Assembly (NCBI GenBank): GCA_020809705.1
Contig: CP085825.1
Coordinates: 7,502,001-7,566,000 of the forward strand
DNA from: Calonectria ilicicola
Lineage: Eukaryota; Ascomycota; Sordariomycetes; Hypocreales; Nectriaceae
DNA: 64,000 bases
Direction of reading: 5' to 3'
This document shows positions 26,678 through 38,179 of the stretch, one piece after another (within the stretch, counting starts at the first letter, position 1; each line of letters begins with the position of its first letter). The notes under the pieces were generated by a model that worked only from the letters and a program-made list of their open reading frames with translations, did no database searches and was not told the origin of the DNA. The position numbers were made by a program, and so were the translations under genes.

Positions 26678-29320
26678 TATGCCTTTATAATAACTCTTAG
26701 GGCCTGTGCCTGGAGTTATTAAAGAATGTTCCTTATATAGATTAAGTATAGATCTTTTGTATAATAGTTTAAGTTAAATTAGGCTAAATATATATATATA
26801 TAATCTATAAGATTACTACTCTCTTATAGATCTTTTATAAATCTTTTAAACTTACTCCCTAAGTTGAGCTTCTTAAATAACTTAGGATTATAATAGTTTT
26901 AATTACCTTATATTATATCTTATTGATATAAGGCATCTAGTATAATTTCGAGTTTATAATTATCTCTAGGTATTTATATATATCTTTAGGTTTTATCTCT
27001 CCCTATAATATCCGGATTAGCTGGTCTAACTTGAATCTTCTTATCCTTATAAAATAGGTTAATTAGAACTTCTTTATATTAAATATTAATATATATTTAG
27101 CAGCCTAGCTCTCTGCCTTGCTAAGCAACATTTATAGCTTTCTATAGGTCTTCTTTATGGAGTCCTCATAGGCTAGGATAGCTACATCATCAATAAAGCC
27201 TATTGCTATCATTCCCTCATTAATATCATTATATATATCTATTAAATCTATATTATAGAAGAGATATAGGATTGATAAGTATAATAATCCTTAGAGGATA
27301 TTGATTATTAATTTAATATATTCCAACCTGTATCCATCCACTCGGATTTCTATATACCTTTTACTAAATGAGCTGATTAAATATTTAACTATTCTCTTAT
27401 TTACCTTTCTCTTATAAAGATTATGAAATAGTCTTATATATAAGATATTATTAAAGGCTCTAGATATATCTAAAAGCAGAAGACTAACAACCAGTCCTTT
27501 TAGCTTATTCTATGCCTTATATATCTTATCTATAATGAGGTAGATGGTATATTCTATTGACTTTAACTTTCGGCTTTTTATATAATTGGCTAGAAGTAGG
27601 TTAAACTCTTTAACAATATAGTTTAGTTTTTGTATGATAATGGTATCTATAATCTTTCCTATTGTATTTAATAATGTAATAAATCTGTACGCCTTAGGGT
27701 CTATATAATCATCTTTGCCTATCTTACAAATAACTACTATTATAAGCTCTTAGTAAGATTAAAGGCAGTGGCCTAAAGTTAGGCTTTAGTTAAAGATTTT
27801 AACCATATATAGGATAAGTAGTGGTAATAGGAGTTTAAGTGCTATATTCTTGATTCTATCTGGCCCTAGGGCCTTATCTGCTGTAGTCTGTTTAATGGTC
27901 TTTTTTATCTTATCTTCTATAATTAGAGGTAGTTTTATTTGGTTATTGTAGGTTTCCTTTTTAATATCTTTTAGATTAGCTTCTAGTGGTAGTAGGAAAA
28001 ATATCTAATTGAAAAGTTTGGTTTTTCCTTTTAGTATAATAATGATTTCTTTGGTAATAGAGGTAGTAAATGCTAGTATAATATTTAAAGCTTAGTTTTC
28101 TCTATTTTTTACCCATTTTATTACTTTTTATAAAGATTAGACCGACTCTGCTACTACTTTGATCTTTACTTTATATTATTCTTTGAGAGCTTTCTTGATT
28201 ACTTTGCCTTTCTTATTCCTAGCTTCCTAGTATATCTCCTATGATATTTCTGTGTTAAGGTGGCTATAGATGTGCTAGAGGCTTTTAGCTTTTGCTAATG
28301 CTTTTATATATACTTTATTTTATCTTGTTCTTAACTTTATTATAATTTATTTATTTAAAGCAGTAGATTTTATAACTATTAATACTACTTTTACTAGCTT
28401 GGTAGTATATTGGTTTAGTACTATTTTTATCCTTGGCTATTAGAGCTATAGTAGTTAGGCTTTTATTATTTTAATAAGCTTTTCTTTATTAATACTTATC
28501 TAGTTTACTTTTGGTTCTTTTGTAAGTAAAGTGGTGGATAGGTCTAGCTTGGTGATGATAGGTAGGTGATCTAAGTTATGGTAGTAGTCTCTGTCTATTT
28601 TACTTTAGATTAATTTATTAAATAATTTAAAACTTATAAGGTATAGGTTTATTATTATTCTCCCCTTATTTTCTTTATAGGTAATAGTGCCTGATTTTAG
28701 TGTACTAATAAGATTATAGGAGTTAATAATATCTAGAAGCTTATTTGTATCCCGGTTGGCTACTACCTCTTTACCCCCTATATAGGGTGGTAAAGATTAA
28801 AGTCACTAAGGGCTATTTGTTTTAGTGACTTTGTTTCCTTTATTACTTTATTTAGTATTAGCAGTATATTCTTCTCTTTTACTTAGTTAGGGTATGGATT
28901 ATATATATTATATATTATAATTTCCTAAATATAATTTTCTTCTTAGAGAAGAGTAATTATTAATAAATATAAATCTTTATTATACTTTTTAAATTGTTAT
29001 TTAATATGGTCTAGATTTTTATTTATAAAGAAGTATATTTAAGCTAGACTTTCTTCTATTATTATAAAGTAGTATAGGTAAAAGGTTGTTTTTACTAGAT
29101 AATATATGGTTAATGTAAATAGGTTATTCTATGGTTCTTGTATAGTAATAATATTAAGATTATAAGTTATTAGGTTATATAGAAGTAATATTATTATTAT
29201 TAATCTTGACTTTCTTATATTATATTATAGTATTTTTAGGGTCCTATTATTATAATATATTATTTATTTTTTATTATAATATAAATATTATTAAGTGTAT
29301 ATATTTATAATATATTTAAA
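26678..29320 (-). pseudogene. LINE ORF2 N-terminal part: AP endonuclease + reverse transcriptase, decayed
   Basis: Reading from 29320 leftwards, an exonuclease/endonuclease/phosphatase-type nuclease comes first. Its 'SDFNLYHPI' block near 28800 corresponds to GDFNLHHPxWGG and is followed by 'ANRDTN'-like residues. The reverse transcriptase follows: 'PKAYRFITLLNTIGKI' near 27700, 'LLLLDISRAF.N' near 27500 (normally DVSGAFD), 'GLLYLSILYLFYN' near 27270 (normally GxPQGSPLSP), and the catalytic box as 'GFIDDVAIL' near 27190 with both Asp codons retained. It ends at 26678 in 'QAQALRVIIKAY', a thumb/connection block of LINE ORF2, exactly at the Gy-B insertion point. Confidence 0.85.
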
Positions 29321-29399
29321 TCTCTTTTTACTAGAGATTATCTATATTTAAATAGTATTAACTGTTATAATTATTAATTAATTAAGGGGCCTCTTAAGT

Positions 29400-30767
29400 T
29401 ATTATTCTTGATAGTTGGTCTCTTTTATTTTTTCTTTATAGTTGATCTTCCCCTAGCTTAAGTTTAACCTAGTAGCATTATTAGGTGTTCTTGTTATATA
29501 AGTAGTTAGGTCTGTTTTTATATATTAGCTTTAGTATGTTATTATTGTTATTCTTTTGCTTTTGGGTGGAAGGCTAAGTGTATATAGAAGTTTCTTTTAA
29601 GTCTTATTATCTTTTATTTCTTAATATTATATTAGTTACTTTAGGCTTTATATTCGCCTTGGTAGATAATGTATTTGTGTTTGGTTAGGTTAGCCTTATC
29701 AGGATATAACCGGGTGATATAATATTATATATAGTATTTATATATTTCTAGTGCTTTATACTAGGTTCTTATATAGCTATATTTATAATATTTAAAATAC
29801 TATCTAAATTAATATTATTTATTATATTTTTTATAGTTATAATAACTACTCTGCTAGATAAGTCCCTTATAAATAACTTAGTTAATATCTTTAGCTTTAA
29901 TAAACTTTATAATAATAGAAGATATTGTTTTAGTAGGGAAAGCTTTAGTAAGCTATCTAATATACTTAATCTTTATAATAAAAATAAATAGTTTATTATT
30001 TAGAAGTATGGCTATCTTGTTTTCTTAAAACTTTTTTATATTAATTATATTAATTAGGATACTGTAGGTAAGAATGCTAAAAATTAGAATATATATTATA
30101 ACACCATCTTCAATCTAATATTCCCAATTACCTATAAATTCTTTTAAAGCTTTATAATCCTTAGCTGTAGCTATTTTAATATTTAAATCTTTGCTTTTAA
30201 GTTAATTAGCTAATGTTATTTTAATATTCTAAAGATATTAGTTTCTATTTTATTCAATAGTATTATTAATAAGACTTTTAAAGCTATATAGGTTTTTTAT
30301 TCTTAGATTTACAATTATATTAGGGTCTCTGATGTTTATAATGATTTTATATAAGGTTTTGTTCGTATTATTCTAGGCAGTTTGTATAATGTGGGTAGAA
30401 GCTATAGCTATACTACTGGCTACTATTATTATATATGTTTGTCCTCTTGGTTGGTATGCTATTTCTATATTTCTTATCTCTCTTATCATTTTTATAATTA
30501 TCTTTCCTATCTTAATTACTTCCTTAACTATAAGGTTTGCTTCTTTAAGCATTTTGGTTGCTATATCTGCAATCTTAATGGTTTTAACTTAGGTGTTCTT
30601 AACTATATATTATACTTACCCTAGCCTAATCTATATTTCTTTTTATATTAATTTTATTAATATTTTTAATAAAGTAATATCTAGAAAGTATTAAATTTTA
30701 GTAAGTAAAATGAGTGCTCCTATAATAAGATTCTATATATTTATAACTTTAATTATTATTTATAAGT
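29400..30767 (-). pseudogene. LINE ORF1 (gag-like, zinc knuckle region), decayed
   Basis: Lies directly upstream of ORF2 on the same strand, where LINE ORF1 belongs. A reading 'HLAFHPKAKE' near 29570 resembles the HxAxxPxC...KE end of the CCHC zinc knuckle in ascomycete Tad-type ORF1 proteins. Upstream Cys codons appear as Tyr or stop. The two overlapping plus-strand frames at 30382-30624 are antisense. Assignment is by position plus one weak motif. Confidence 0.5.
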
Positions 30768-30769
30768 TA

Positions 30770-32628
30770 ACGTACACCATAAGCATGCGCCGCAAATAAG
30801 CATATGCCACACTTTTCACTATACCCTATTTTCAAATTAAGATAAAAACACCACAAAGCATTTAATCAATTAGTTCTAATCACTATCCTCTTCATTAGAG
30901 GTCTCAATAATCACTTAGCATATCCTTAAATTATAATCAATCTTGCCACAAGTCCTATAGTACCTACTGCCCGGTTGCACTGACTTTCCTTAACTACCAC
31001 TTTATAATATTTCTGCCTATATCTGGGTATTAACTTTTATTTAATCTATTATTTCTCTTGCACTATCTACTATTATTATCCCTCCATTTTATAGTTAAGT
31101 TCTTTTAGATCTATAATATTTACTTAATACCTCATTTACTTATTCAAAATCTTAAATCTTAATCTTTAATAAGATTATCTTATATATAATAATCTTTATT
31201 CCTTTAAAAAGTAATTATAATACCTTAATAATAGACTTTGGAGAGGTACTTTAAAGCCTTCTAATTTACCTTTTAAAATACTTAGACTATAAACTAGCCT
31301 TAGTAATATTCCTTGAAGTCTTTAAGGTCTAAGGGGTAGTAAGCTTAATCATTTGATTGAATGGTGTTGGTGTTTGTAGTTATATATTAAGCTTTAATAT
31401 GATATTTTCTGTATTTAAAGGATTAAGCTTGGCTCCTTTAAAATCTACCTTAATATTACTTTCTATTATAATAGCTTAGTATGTATTATAAAAGGCTAGG
31501 AAGAAGTTGGCCTTTGAAATATAGGTTATAAAGTATTTGATTAGATTCTCTATTTCCTTTCTATATATTATTTTTAGTGGCTTAAAGTATATAATATTAA
31601 GTAATTAAAGTAAATAAGATAAATTAGATAGTATATAAAGTATAATGATTTTATTATTCTTATAATATTCCTTAAATTTAATTAAATAATAACTTTTATA
31701 TTTATTAAGGATTAAAAGATAATAGTAATTAATTAATTAATTATTTATATAATAATTAAAGTACTTTAATTACTTAAGACCTATTTTATTATTAGTCTAG
31801 CCATTTTAAGTAATTATAATAGCCTAATTGCCTGGAAGGTTGCTTTCTTTATATTAATTAGTAAGATAATATTAGCCTATAATAATAAGAAATAGCAGGA
31901 TTACCTAGCCTCTTATATTAACTACTTCAATTACTATAATCTATTTTTAATTTCCAAGCTAAACTAATTTTAGATTTGAATATCTTTTTACCTCTATTAT
32001 AATAATTCTACTTATAATAATACCCATTATAAAGCCAATTTTATTAAAATTATATATATTATCTAATCTAATACTATACTTACCTATTATATTAATTATA
32101 AATTAAAATTAATTATTAATTATCTTTAGATCTTTACATTTAACTCTTTTATAATTATATTTATAAAAAAACATATTTTAAACTTTAATTATTACTTAAT
32201 AAAATTTAAAGCCTAATACTTATTAATAAATTATATATTTTAATTAATAAATAATTAATTAGCTATTTTCTTAATATTATAAAATCTTAAGGGAAATCCT
32301 TAAAAATCTAGGTCTAGAATAAACTTAACTATTATCTCTTCTTCTAGATCAGATAGCTTGCATAATAAAAGGACCCAATTACTTCGAGATTGAATACCTT
32401 GTTGCTGGCGATGTAGCCTTTTCTTATTAACTTTATAAATTCTTGCAGCCTTTTAAATACTTATTTTTTAGGGACCTCGAAGGGCTTGAAGGGCAAGAAG
32501 AGTTTTAGCCTCAATAGTTGGTTGGGATATAGTTGGTTATTGAGAAGCAATTGATTGAATGGTTTGTATTGTGTATGAGGGATTTTTGCGGCGCATGCTT
32601 ATTTGCGGCGCATGCTTATGGTGTACGT
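30770..32628 (-). mobile_element. Pogo/Fot1-type DNA transposon copy 1 (1859 bp)
   Basis: Flanked by TA duplications (30768-30769, 32629-32630). Perfect inverted ends start ACGTACACCATAAGCATGCG. The right arm contains the unit ATAAGCATGCGCCGCAA twice in tandem; the left arm has a second unit changed to ATAAGCATATGCC. TA target, 1.86 kb length and a CENP-B-like transposase on the minus strand identify the Tc1/mariner superfamily, pogo branch. The outer 200-250 bp are GC-balanced while the centre is AT-saturated. It sits in the 5' part of the LINE. Confidence 0.9.
30990..32570 (-). pseudogene. Pogo-type transposase copy 1, decayed
   Basis: Read leftwards from about 32570. The N-terminal psq/CENP-B-type HTH is seen as 'IEAKTLLALQAL', then 'ISI.KAARIYKV', then 'GIQSRSNW', followed by 'KLSDLEEEII' near 32350, the usual junction to the second HTH. 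The C-terminal signature downstream of the DDE core is read near 31430-31340 as 'GAKLNPLNTENIILKLNI' and 'LQTPTP', corresponding to the well-known 'GL.P..PE.VLSKLD..L.TPTPP' end of fungal pogo transposases. The DDE core between them carries many stops. It would bind the TIRs and catalyse cut-and-paste. Confidence 0.85.
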
Positions 32629-32759
32629 TATTATTTATATAAATTAATACTTTCTTTAGATAATCTTATAATTTTATAGCATACTCTTAATATCCATTAA
32701 CCCATACTATATACCAAGGCTATTAAGTCATTATAATGCCTCCTATATACAAGGCTTGC

Positions 32760-34767
32760 ACAAGGGAGGTTCACAGTATTTCAATTGGCTCCTTTACTCG
32801 GTTATATGCTCAGTTTTTCACATACTTTTCAAAAATTTCTATTCTTGCTGGAGGGAAGTTTTTCCTCTTCCCGGGCCTCGGCTTTTAGCCCCTCCCCGCC
32901 ACGTAATGCTTCCATCACGTGATCATTTTTACTCTAGGGTTTGAGCCAATCAGCGAGAAGATCATAAAAGCAGCAACCCGTGCCTAGTCACGTGTTGCTT
33001 GTGTTGTGTCTCATCATACGACCCTACTATTTGAGGATTTCCTAAACGCTAGAGCGTGGCATTCAGGCTGCACAGTTTCAATTTTAGCTTAGATTATTAT
33101 CAGGGCTTGTAGGAGCCCGTTGGTGTGAGGATTTAGTGTTCTCAACTACGTCATCACTCTCTTCAACAGGGTAAGATTCCGAGATAATGTGGGGAGATTC
33201 TCAACACACGTGTTCATCTTCCCAGTTTCATCTGGATAATTGACAGATCAAACCAGCAAGTGTATTCTTTGCGGCCAGCTAGGCTTACATGCATTATATA
33301 AGAGTCGCTATATACCGATACTAGGCTCCCACCGCAGTACGGCGCAGGGCACAAATTAAGAACGTAAACGACATCTGACGTCTTCGCCAACAAAAAGGAA
33401 CATTAAATCGTGAAATCCAAACTATGAGATAATTTAGTGATGTAGTCTGATTTTTTGAAATGGTGTGAGAGGACTAGTTTATGGGGCACGCTGAAATTAC
33501 GTCAGGATAATGAACCTGTGTCGCATATAAGGGTACGTGTAACCGACCATACTCCATTCTCGGCCCGGTGCTTCACTTTGACCTCGCAAAAAGAAGGAGC
33601 CCGACAACCGTGAAGTCGTCTATTCTGAAACAAATTAATATTTTTTACCCACCCGATATCTAATGTGCGTTAGTCTCCATTATGTGCGAGCACAGTGATT
33701 GGCTCGCTCTACAGGGTGGCATGGGAATAGGGAGCATGGACCTGATATTGGCCCTCTTGCTTCTTGACAAGGTCTGTCAGATCAACTGCTTTGATACAGG
33801 CAATCTTTTTATTTTGCCATGCGTTCATCTCGTCGTTGGCGCTGAACATATGCCAAACTTTGGCTGTGGCAGAAAAGCAGATTCTTTGCAGGCCTTGCCT
33901 GCTGTGCTTGTCCGAGCGTTAGAAATTATTGGTCTAAGAAAATTGAAAATCAATGACGGTTAAAATAGCGCGAATTCTCTCGGATATCCTCAATTAATCA
34001 GGCCCCTAGGTTTTCAAAATAATGTCGATCAATTCAGGTACCCGCCTTGTCAGCTCGAGCAGACTGAATTGGATTATGTTGGTCAGCATATGTTTAATTT
34101 AAGGAAGAGAATGCGACAAAGCAACGAATGGGCAGACGTCACTCCAAGGGGAGGCCAGCAAAAACACGGTTTTGACATACGAGATTGTAGAATGAGGATT
34201 TGCGATTGGCCGTTCCGATCCATAATCTGACATACATTGCTGATGGATCCTTGTGGGTGATCGACTCTCGATCATCAGCTCGGCACGGATAGCCGGGCTG
34301 AGACACGGTTCTCCACTGGGCGCGCCGGGCGTCCGGTGAGATTGAGGCGCTTTGGTCGCGGCTTCTAGCTCGCCGCTGAGGAGCTTTAGTTGGTAAGCCA
34401 GCCCAACTAGCCCAACAAGCGTGTCGCTCGCGAAATGCAGTGATCAGGTGGCGCGCGGGCAGGCGTGAAAGATCAGTCACTAAAGGCGGAACTTTTGAGC
34501 ACTTATGCACAGTGCCTGGATATTAATAGACTTAATTAATTTCCCGGCTCAGTCGGCATGGAAAGCCTATGCTCTACACTCTACACATGGACGCTGTTTT
34601 ATCAAGGCTTCTTGGGCCTTATAAGACACCGGTGCATCCGCAAATAATTCCCGAATGTAGCTCATCCATCTCGCCAAGCCAAACGTTCTCCCCACACAAT
34701 TTCAACTGCCGTAAGCCACTCGCTCTCTGCCACATGGTGCAACAAAGCTAATTTCATAAGAAGCATC
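32760..34767. other. GC-balanced island, upstream intergenic part
   Basis: Non-repetitive host-like DNA begins near 32760. CACGTGATCAT occurs at about 32917 and CACGTG again near 32990, E-box-like sites. Open frames of 62, 93 and 123 codons (32756-32944 plus, 33682-33963 plus, 34139-34510 minus) have no recognisable domain, biased codon use or splice structure, and are not called as genes. No RNA gene was recognised. Confidence 0.5.
34617..34626 (+). promoter_or_regulatory. TATA-like element upstream of the secreted-protein gene
   Basis: CCTTATAAGA lies about 145 bp before the ATG at 34768, a plausible core-promoter distance with a roughly 100-nt 5' leader. The leader contains pyrimidine-rich tracts. 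No experimental start site is available. Confidence 0.4.
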
Positions 34768-35094
34768 ATGTTCGTCTCATTCCGCAACGCATTTGTCGCC
34801 GTGACCCTCCTGGCCAGCACGGCCCTGGGAAACCCTGTACCTGAGGAGAAGTCCACTGCGAAGCCCACTGCTTGCACAACCACCATCGCCGTCGTGCACC
34901 CTTTCACAGCTGGCCCGACCAAGACTGTCTGGACGAAAACCAAGACGAAGACGAACACTGTCGACTGCGGTACCTGCAAGGCAGTAACCACTTCAGTGCG
35001 AAACCTTGGCGTCGGACCGGTTGTCCACTACACCACGACTACCACCGCAAAGGAGGCTACCACGACCGACGCCTATGTCTGCAGCAAGTATTGA
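34768..35094 (+). CDS. Small secreted Thr-rich four-cysteine protein (candidate effector)
   Basis: Single-exon gene, 108 residues. Residues 1-21 form a signal peptide: a short charged start, then a hydrophobic core AFVAVTLLASTALG with probable cleavage before NPVPEE. The mature part is about 87 residues, rich in Thr and Lys, with four Cys (36, 67, 70, 105), two in a DCGTC motif. The block 'VDCGTC...T.....GVGPVVHYTTTT' resembles a group of ascomycete secreted proteins of unknown function that share DCGxC and GPVV; this is recalled, not searched. It probably acts outside the cell. The start is the first ATG after the TATA-like element and gives the signal peptide. It is intact and unaffected by RIP although it lies between two nested transposon blocks. 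Whether it is an effector, a cell-wall protein or something else cannot be told from sequence. Confidence 0.8.
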   Translation: MFVSFRNAFVAVTLLASTALGNPVPEEKSTAKPTACTTTIAVVHPFTAGPTKTVWTKTKTKTNTVDCGTCKAVTTSVRNLGVGPVVHYTTTTTAKEATTTDAYVCSKY

Positions 35095-35680
35095 TTTTTT
35101 GGGCTTCAATGAAGGCAAATGATACTGCCTGCATGGCACACCTTTCAATGATTAATGTCGAAGCGAATGGGGATATTTCTGCAATGGGGCGATTAAAATT
35201 CTCTGAATATTTTTTATGAACATAATTCATCCAATTCTTGGTGAGCTGTTTTACGAAGTGCAATGTGACTTTCATACTGTGTGGCGTAGGAATGATTATG
35301 ATGTAAGCTTGAAAAAGAAGTTCACCTCCCGAACGCCTTCTAAAGATGCGATGACCGTGCTCCCAACGCAACCGACTAATGCCCTAACCGCTGTAAGTCC
35401 TTTATTTTTAGCTTTCATCCACTATTTCTCCATGTACCGTCCAATAATAGTCACTTCATTGTGCCCACCCACACTTATCTCCCAATCAATTTTCCCTGCG
35501 ACTATTAGATCATGGATAGGGTCCCAGTAATGCCTTCGAGGTTAGGGTAACGGTTGCTACGGGGCTTATGTGGACTTGATTTAAATTATTGGACATTTTA
35601 TTAAAGGTAGTGTCTAGAATCGAACTTGCTGAAACCACTAAGAAGTCGCCAATTTCGCTACCTTCATTATAGTTACCCTT
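35095..35680. other. Intergenic, no gene recognised
   Basis: 3' flank of the secreted-protein gene. The overlapping frames at 35057-35371 (minus) and 35216-35530 (plus) have no domain and overlap each other on opposite strands. I see no other feature. Confidence 0.5.
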
Positions 35681-35681
35681 T

Positions 35682-35873
35682 TTACCTGACCGGCAGATTT
35701 GACGCGATGGAGAGTGCTGATTCGGCTACGGATTCCACCACCTCCCCAGCAAGCTGAAGAATGTTGTTCTTTTCGAAACCTTCAGGATCATTAACCGTTT
35801 CGATGAACACAGAGTAGGCAGCGGACAGTAGTGGGCCAACACCTGGGATAAGACTAAGCCCTGTTTCCACTGC
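35682..35873 (-). pseudogene. Possible orphan exon or decayed gene fragment
   Basis: An open stretch on the minus strand encodes about 62 residues beginning 'ETGLSLIPGVGPLLSAAYS', then an amphipathic part 'NILQLAGEVVESVAESAL'. There is no ATG at its start. Instead it is preceded by an acceptor-like ATCGCAG and followed by a donor-like CAG/GTAAAA, as an internal exon would be. No flanking exons could be recognised and a stop lies close upstream. The composition is protein-like, not random. I do not recognise the family; it could be a remnant of a larger secreted or membrane protein gene, or chance. Confidence 0.3.
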
Positions 35874-35929
35874 GATGTTGAATAGAACAGTAGTCTATTA
35901 TCAAATCAAACTAATGCATGGTAGGCATC

Positions 35930-36403
35930 GTCTATTCCGTTTTTACTGGGACACTGTCGTGGCGCTTTCCTAGTTTTGCCGATTAAGTTGGGGGGGAACT
36001 ATTCAGACACGACACAAAAGGCCACGTCGATGCGTTAAACTGTATGACCAATGGCGATCGAGATTGGAGTGTATGTGTATGATTGACACGGCTAGCGGCT
36101 ATGTGGGGTTCATCTACGTGGCAAGGGTTTCGGTTCAGCTGACTTGATGTCATTCGAATGCCGCCAATGCAGCCTCCAAAATCGTATCCCAGCCTCTTTG
36201 TACTCTTCTATAAAAGAGGTTAAACTACAAACCTTGATCTTAATAAAAGAAAGTCCAAGTCTTTCAAAGATATTTGACATATTCTTAAAGTAGAGGTCTA
36301 GAATACTTGCAAGCTGCGAGTATTGGCGCCATTATGTCATCTTGAAACATCTCAACAAAATTTGTCTCAGATTTTCTTTTTGATTTGAGGTTGGTCCTCA
36401 CTA
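35930..36403. other. Intergenic flank of the copia insertion
   Basis: Host-like DNA with a TATAAAA at about 36211 (plus) but no open frame after it before the copia element begins. Before that insertion this sequence continued directly into position 59961, about 40 bp from the aldolase stop codon, so it may be a shared 3'/5' intergenic region. Confidence 0.4.
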
Positions 36404-36408
36404 GATTC

Positions 36409-36583
36409 TATCACACTTTGGTCATTAGGTCATAACGAGAGATTGAAAGAGCCTTAATTCCTATGAAATAAAGAGCAGTCAACTATGTGTTTTATAGCTA
36501 GGTCTAGCCCTAATTGGCTGTGGGGCTGCGATAATGTATTGAGGCTGTGAGGCTATTGAGGCCAGCTATAATTAGTCTTTATA
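36409..36583 (-). repeat. Copia 3' LTR (175 bp)
   Basis: Starts TATCACACTTTGGTCATTAG and ends in mutated AGTCTTTATA. The left (outer) part keeps its C and G; the right part carries 14 C-to-T changes relative to its partner. Confidence 0.88.
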
Positions 36584-37779
36584 TATCTTTTATTTTATAA
36601 TCTATTGTTATAAATTATTAAATATTATAAATAGTTTTATTTTTATTATTATAACTTTATATAAATAAATATAATAATTAAAATTATTTTTTAAAGTAAT
36701 ATTTTATAAGTAATTATAAAATTATACTTTTTAAAATATAAGAAATTTAATTTTAAATAATATTTATAATTTAATATAATTAAAGTTTATAAATATTATA
36801 ATTTCTTATATCTATAACCTTACTTTTTTCTTCTTTATCTATCTTTAATTTTAATATAATAATTTAAAATTTCTTTCTTTTATTTATAAATATATATAAT
36901 AGCTTTATTTATATTTATTAATATTATATTTTTATCTATTATTATTTATTTTTAATATATTATTATTAAAAGATCTAATTTTAAATTAATATAAATTTCT
37001 TTATTATTTACTTTTAAATATATACTTAAAATATTTTTATACTTACTTTCTATATTTTAAATAATTAATTTATATTTTATAATATATTTAGATTATTAAG
37101 TCTAGAATTTTTAATTTTTAAGCTAAGATTTTAGATTCTTATACTTTAGACTTTTCTTCTTATATTTAATCTTTAGCTTCTAGTGCTTTAAGAGTATTAT
37201 TTAATTTATTTTATAAAAATTATTTATATTTTATTATTATTAGAAAAAATTAATTTAAGAATTATTATATAATAAAAAGATATTTTAAATATTATATTAT
37301 TTATAAAGTAAGTAATTATTAATATTATTTTTAATATATTTATATTAATTAATTTTATATTTTATTATTAATTTATAAGTAATTATTAAGTATTTATATT
37401 TTTAATATATTATTTTATTATTATTTTAAATAATAAAAAGTATTAAATAAATAAATATTATTTAATTTACTTAAAGCTTTATATTAATTAATTATATAAA
37501 TAATAATTTATATAAAATATATTTTTTATTTATTTATAAAAATATTAAATAAAAGTTTTAAACTTTTTAAATAAGATATTAATAAGATAATTATTTAAAA
37601 AATAAATAAAAAAAGTCTTAAAGTACTATTAATAATCTAAAGAAATAATATTTATATATTTATATTTTACTTAATAAGTTTATAAATATTATTATTATTT
37701 AAAATATATTTAAAAAGTAATATAATATATAATTTAATAGTTTTAAATATTACTTAAAAAAGAGCTAAAATAAGCTTAA
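36584..37779 (-). other. Copia 3' internal region, unreadable
   Basis: Extremely AT-rich DNA between the RNase H remnant and the 3' LTR. A short Lys/Glu-rich reading near 37180 is the only coding-like trace. No domain was recognised. Confidence 0.4.
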
Positions 37780-38179
37780 TTTAATAAATTATTTTTCTTT
37801 ATATATTATTTTTACTTTATTTAGTTAAGATTTATTATATTTAATAATACTTAAAATTATTTAAAGTATTACTATAATAATACTTTAATAAGCCTATTAG
37901 TAGATATTTACTTTATTTCTAGATAAATTATTTTAAAGAAGCTCTTTTTATACTCTTAATATAATTATATATTTATAATATTAATATACTATAGCTAGGT
38001 TATTATTTAGCTGCCTTTTTTAATAATAAGTTATATAATTTAAAGATTATTATATTATAAGTTCCAGTCTACCTCTAGATTAAAGTGTATTTTATTAAAA
38101 AGATGCTTTAGATTAATTGTTTCCTTTGTAGTATATTCTAAAGCAAGTATTTCTACTTTTATTATTAATATTATTATGT
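37780..38179 (-). pseudogene. Copia RNase H remnant
   Basis: On the minus strand from 38179 leftwards the reading 'VEILALEYTTKETI' matches the copia block STAEAELLAL...KEAI. It is followed by 'FNKIHFNL' and 'DNLQTIQL' after one stop, matching the CDNQxTIxL motif. Then come residues resembling the RHVDIHxxxLRQ block and 'YLEIKQIS.NRLIKVL', matching the V.T.EMxADxxTKPL block. Order and spacing fit Ty1/copia RNase H well. The upstream part is cut by the repeat at 38180. Stops are TAA/TAG at expected Gln codons. Confidence 0.75.

Larger units (their letters stand above)
4317..32760 (-). mobile_element. Tad/I-type LINE, split by a 20.7-kb gypsy nest and a pogo element
   Basis: A non-LTR retrotransposon read on the minus strand. 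ORF1 and ORF2 endonuclease/RT lie at 26678-30767, with a 5' remainder at about 32629-32760. The RNase H half lies at about 4440-5951. The halves are separated exactly by Gy-B, whose 5-bp duplication CTTAA occurs at 5952-5956 and 26673-26677. A pogo-type transposon (30770-32628, TA duplication) interrupts the 5' part. Without the insertions the element is about 5.9 kb, a normal size for the Tad group. The 5' end (near 32760) and 3' end (between 4317 and 4450) are set by the change in base composition, not by a recognised target duplication. Confidence 0.85.

Noticed and set aside
1..32760. AT content and lack of ORFs suggested mitochondrial DNA
   Set aside because: LTR pairs with target duplications, a LINE, pogo TIRs and adjoining nuclear genes with spliceosomal introns show a nuclear, RIP-affected region.
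4350..32930. CACGTGATCAT and CCTCGGCT at both outer sides of the LINE as a target duplication
   Set aside because: The two words occur in opposite order on the two sides and are not at the element ends; likely coincidence.
33682..33963. 93-codon plus-strand frame
   Set aside because: No recognisable domain, no promoter or splice support; kept only as a note in the intergenic entry.
34139..34510. 123-codon minus-strand frame in the island
   Set aside because: Arg/Ser-rich, no domain, no conserved pattern, and in a GC-rich stretch where long chance frames are expected.
34872..35371. Frames overlapping the secreted-protein gene in other frames and on the other strand
   Set aside because: Shadows of the 108-residue gene, which alone has a signal peptide and coherent cysteine pattern.
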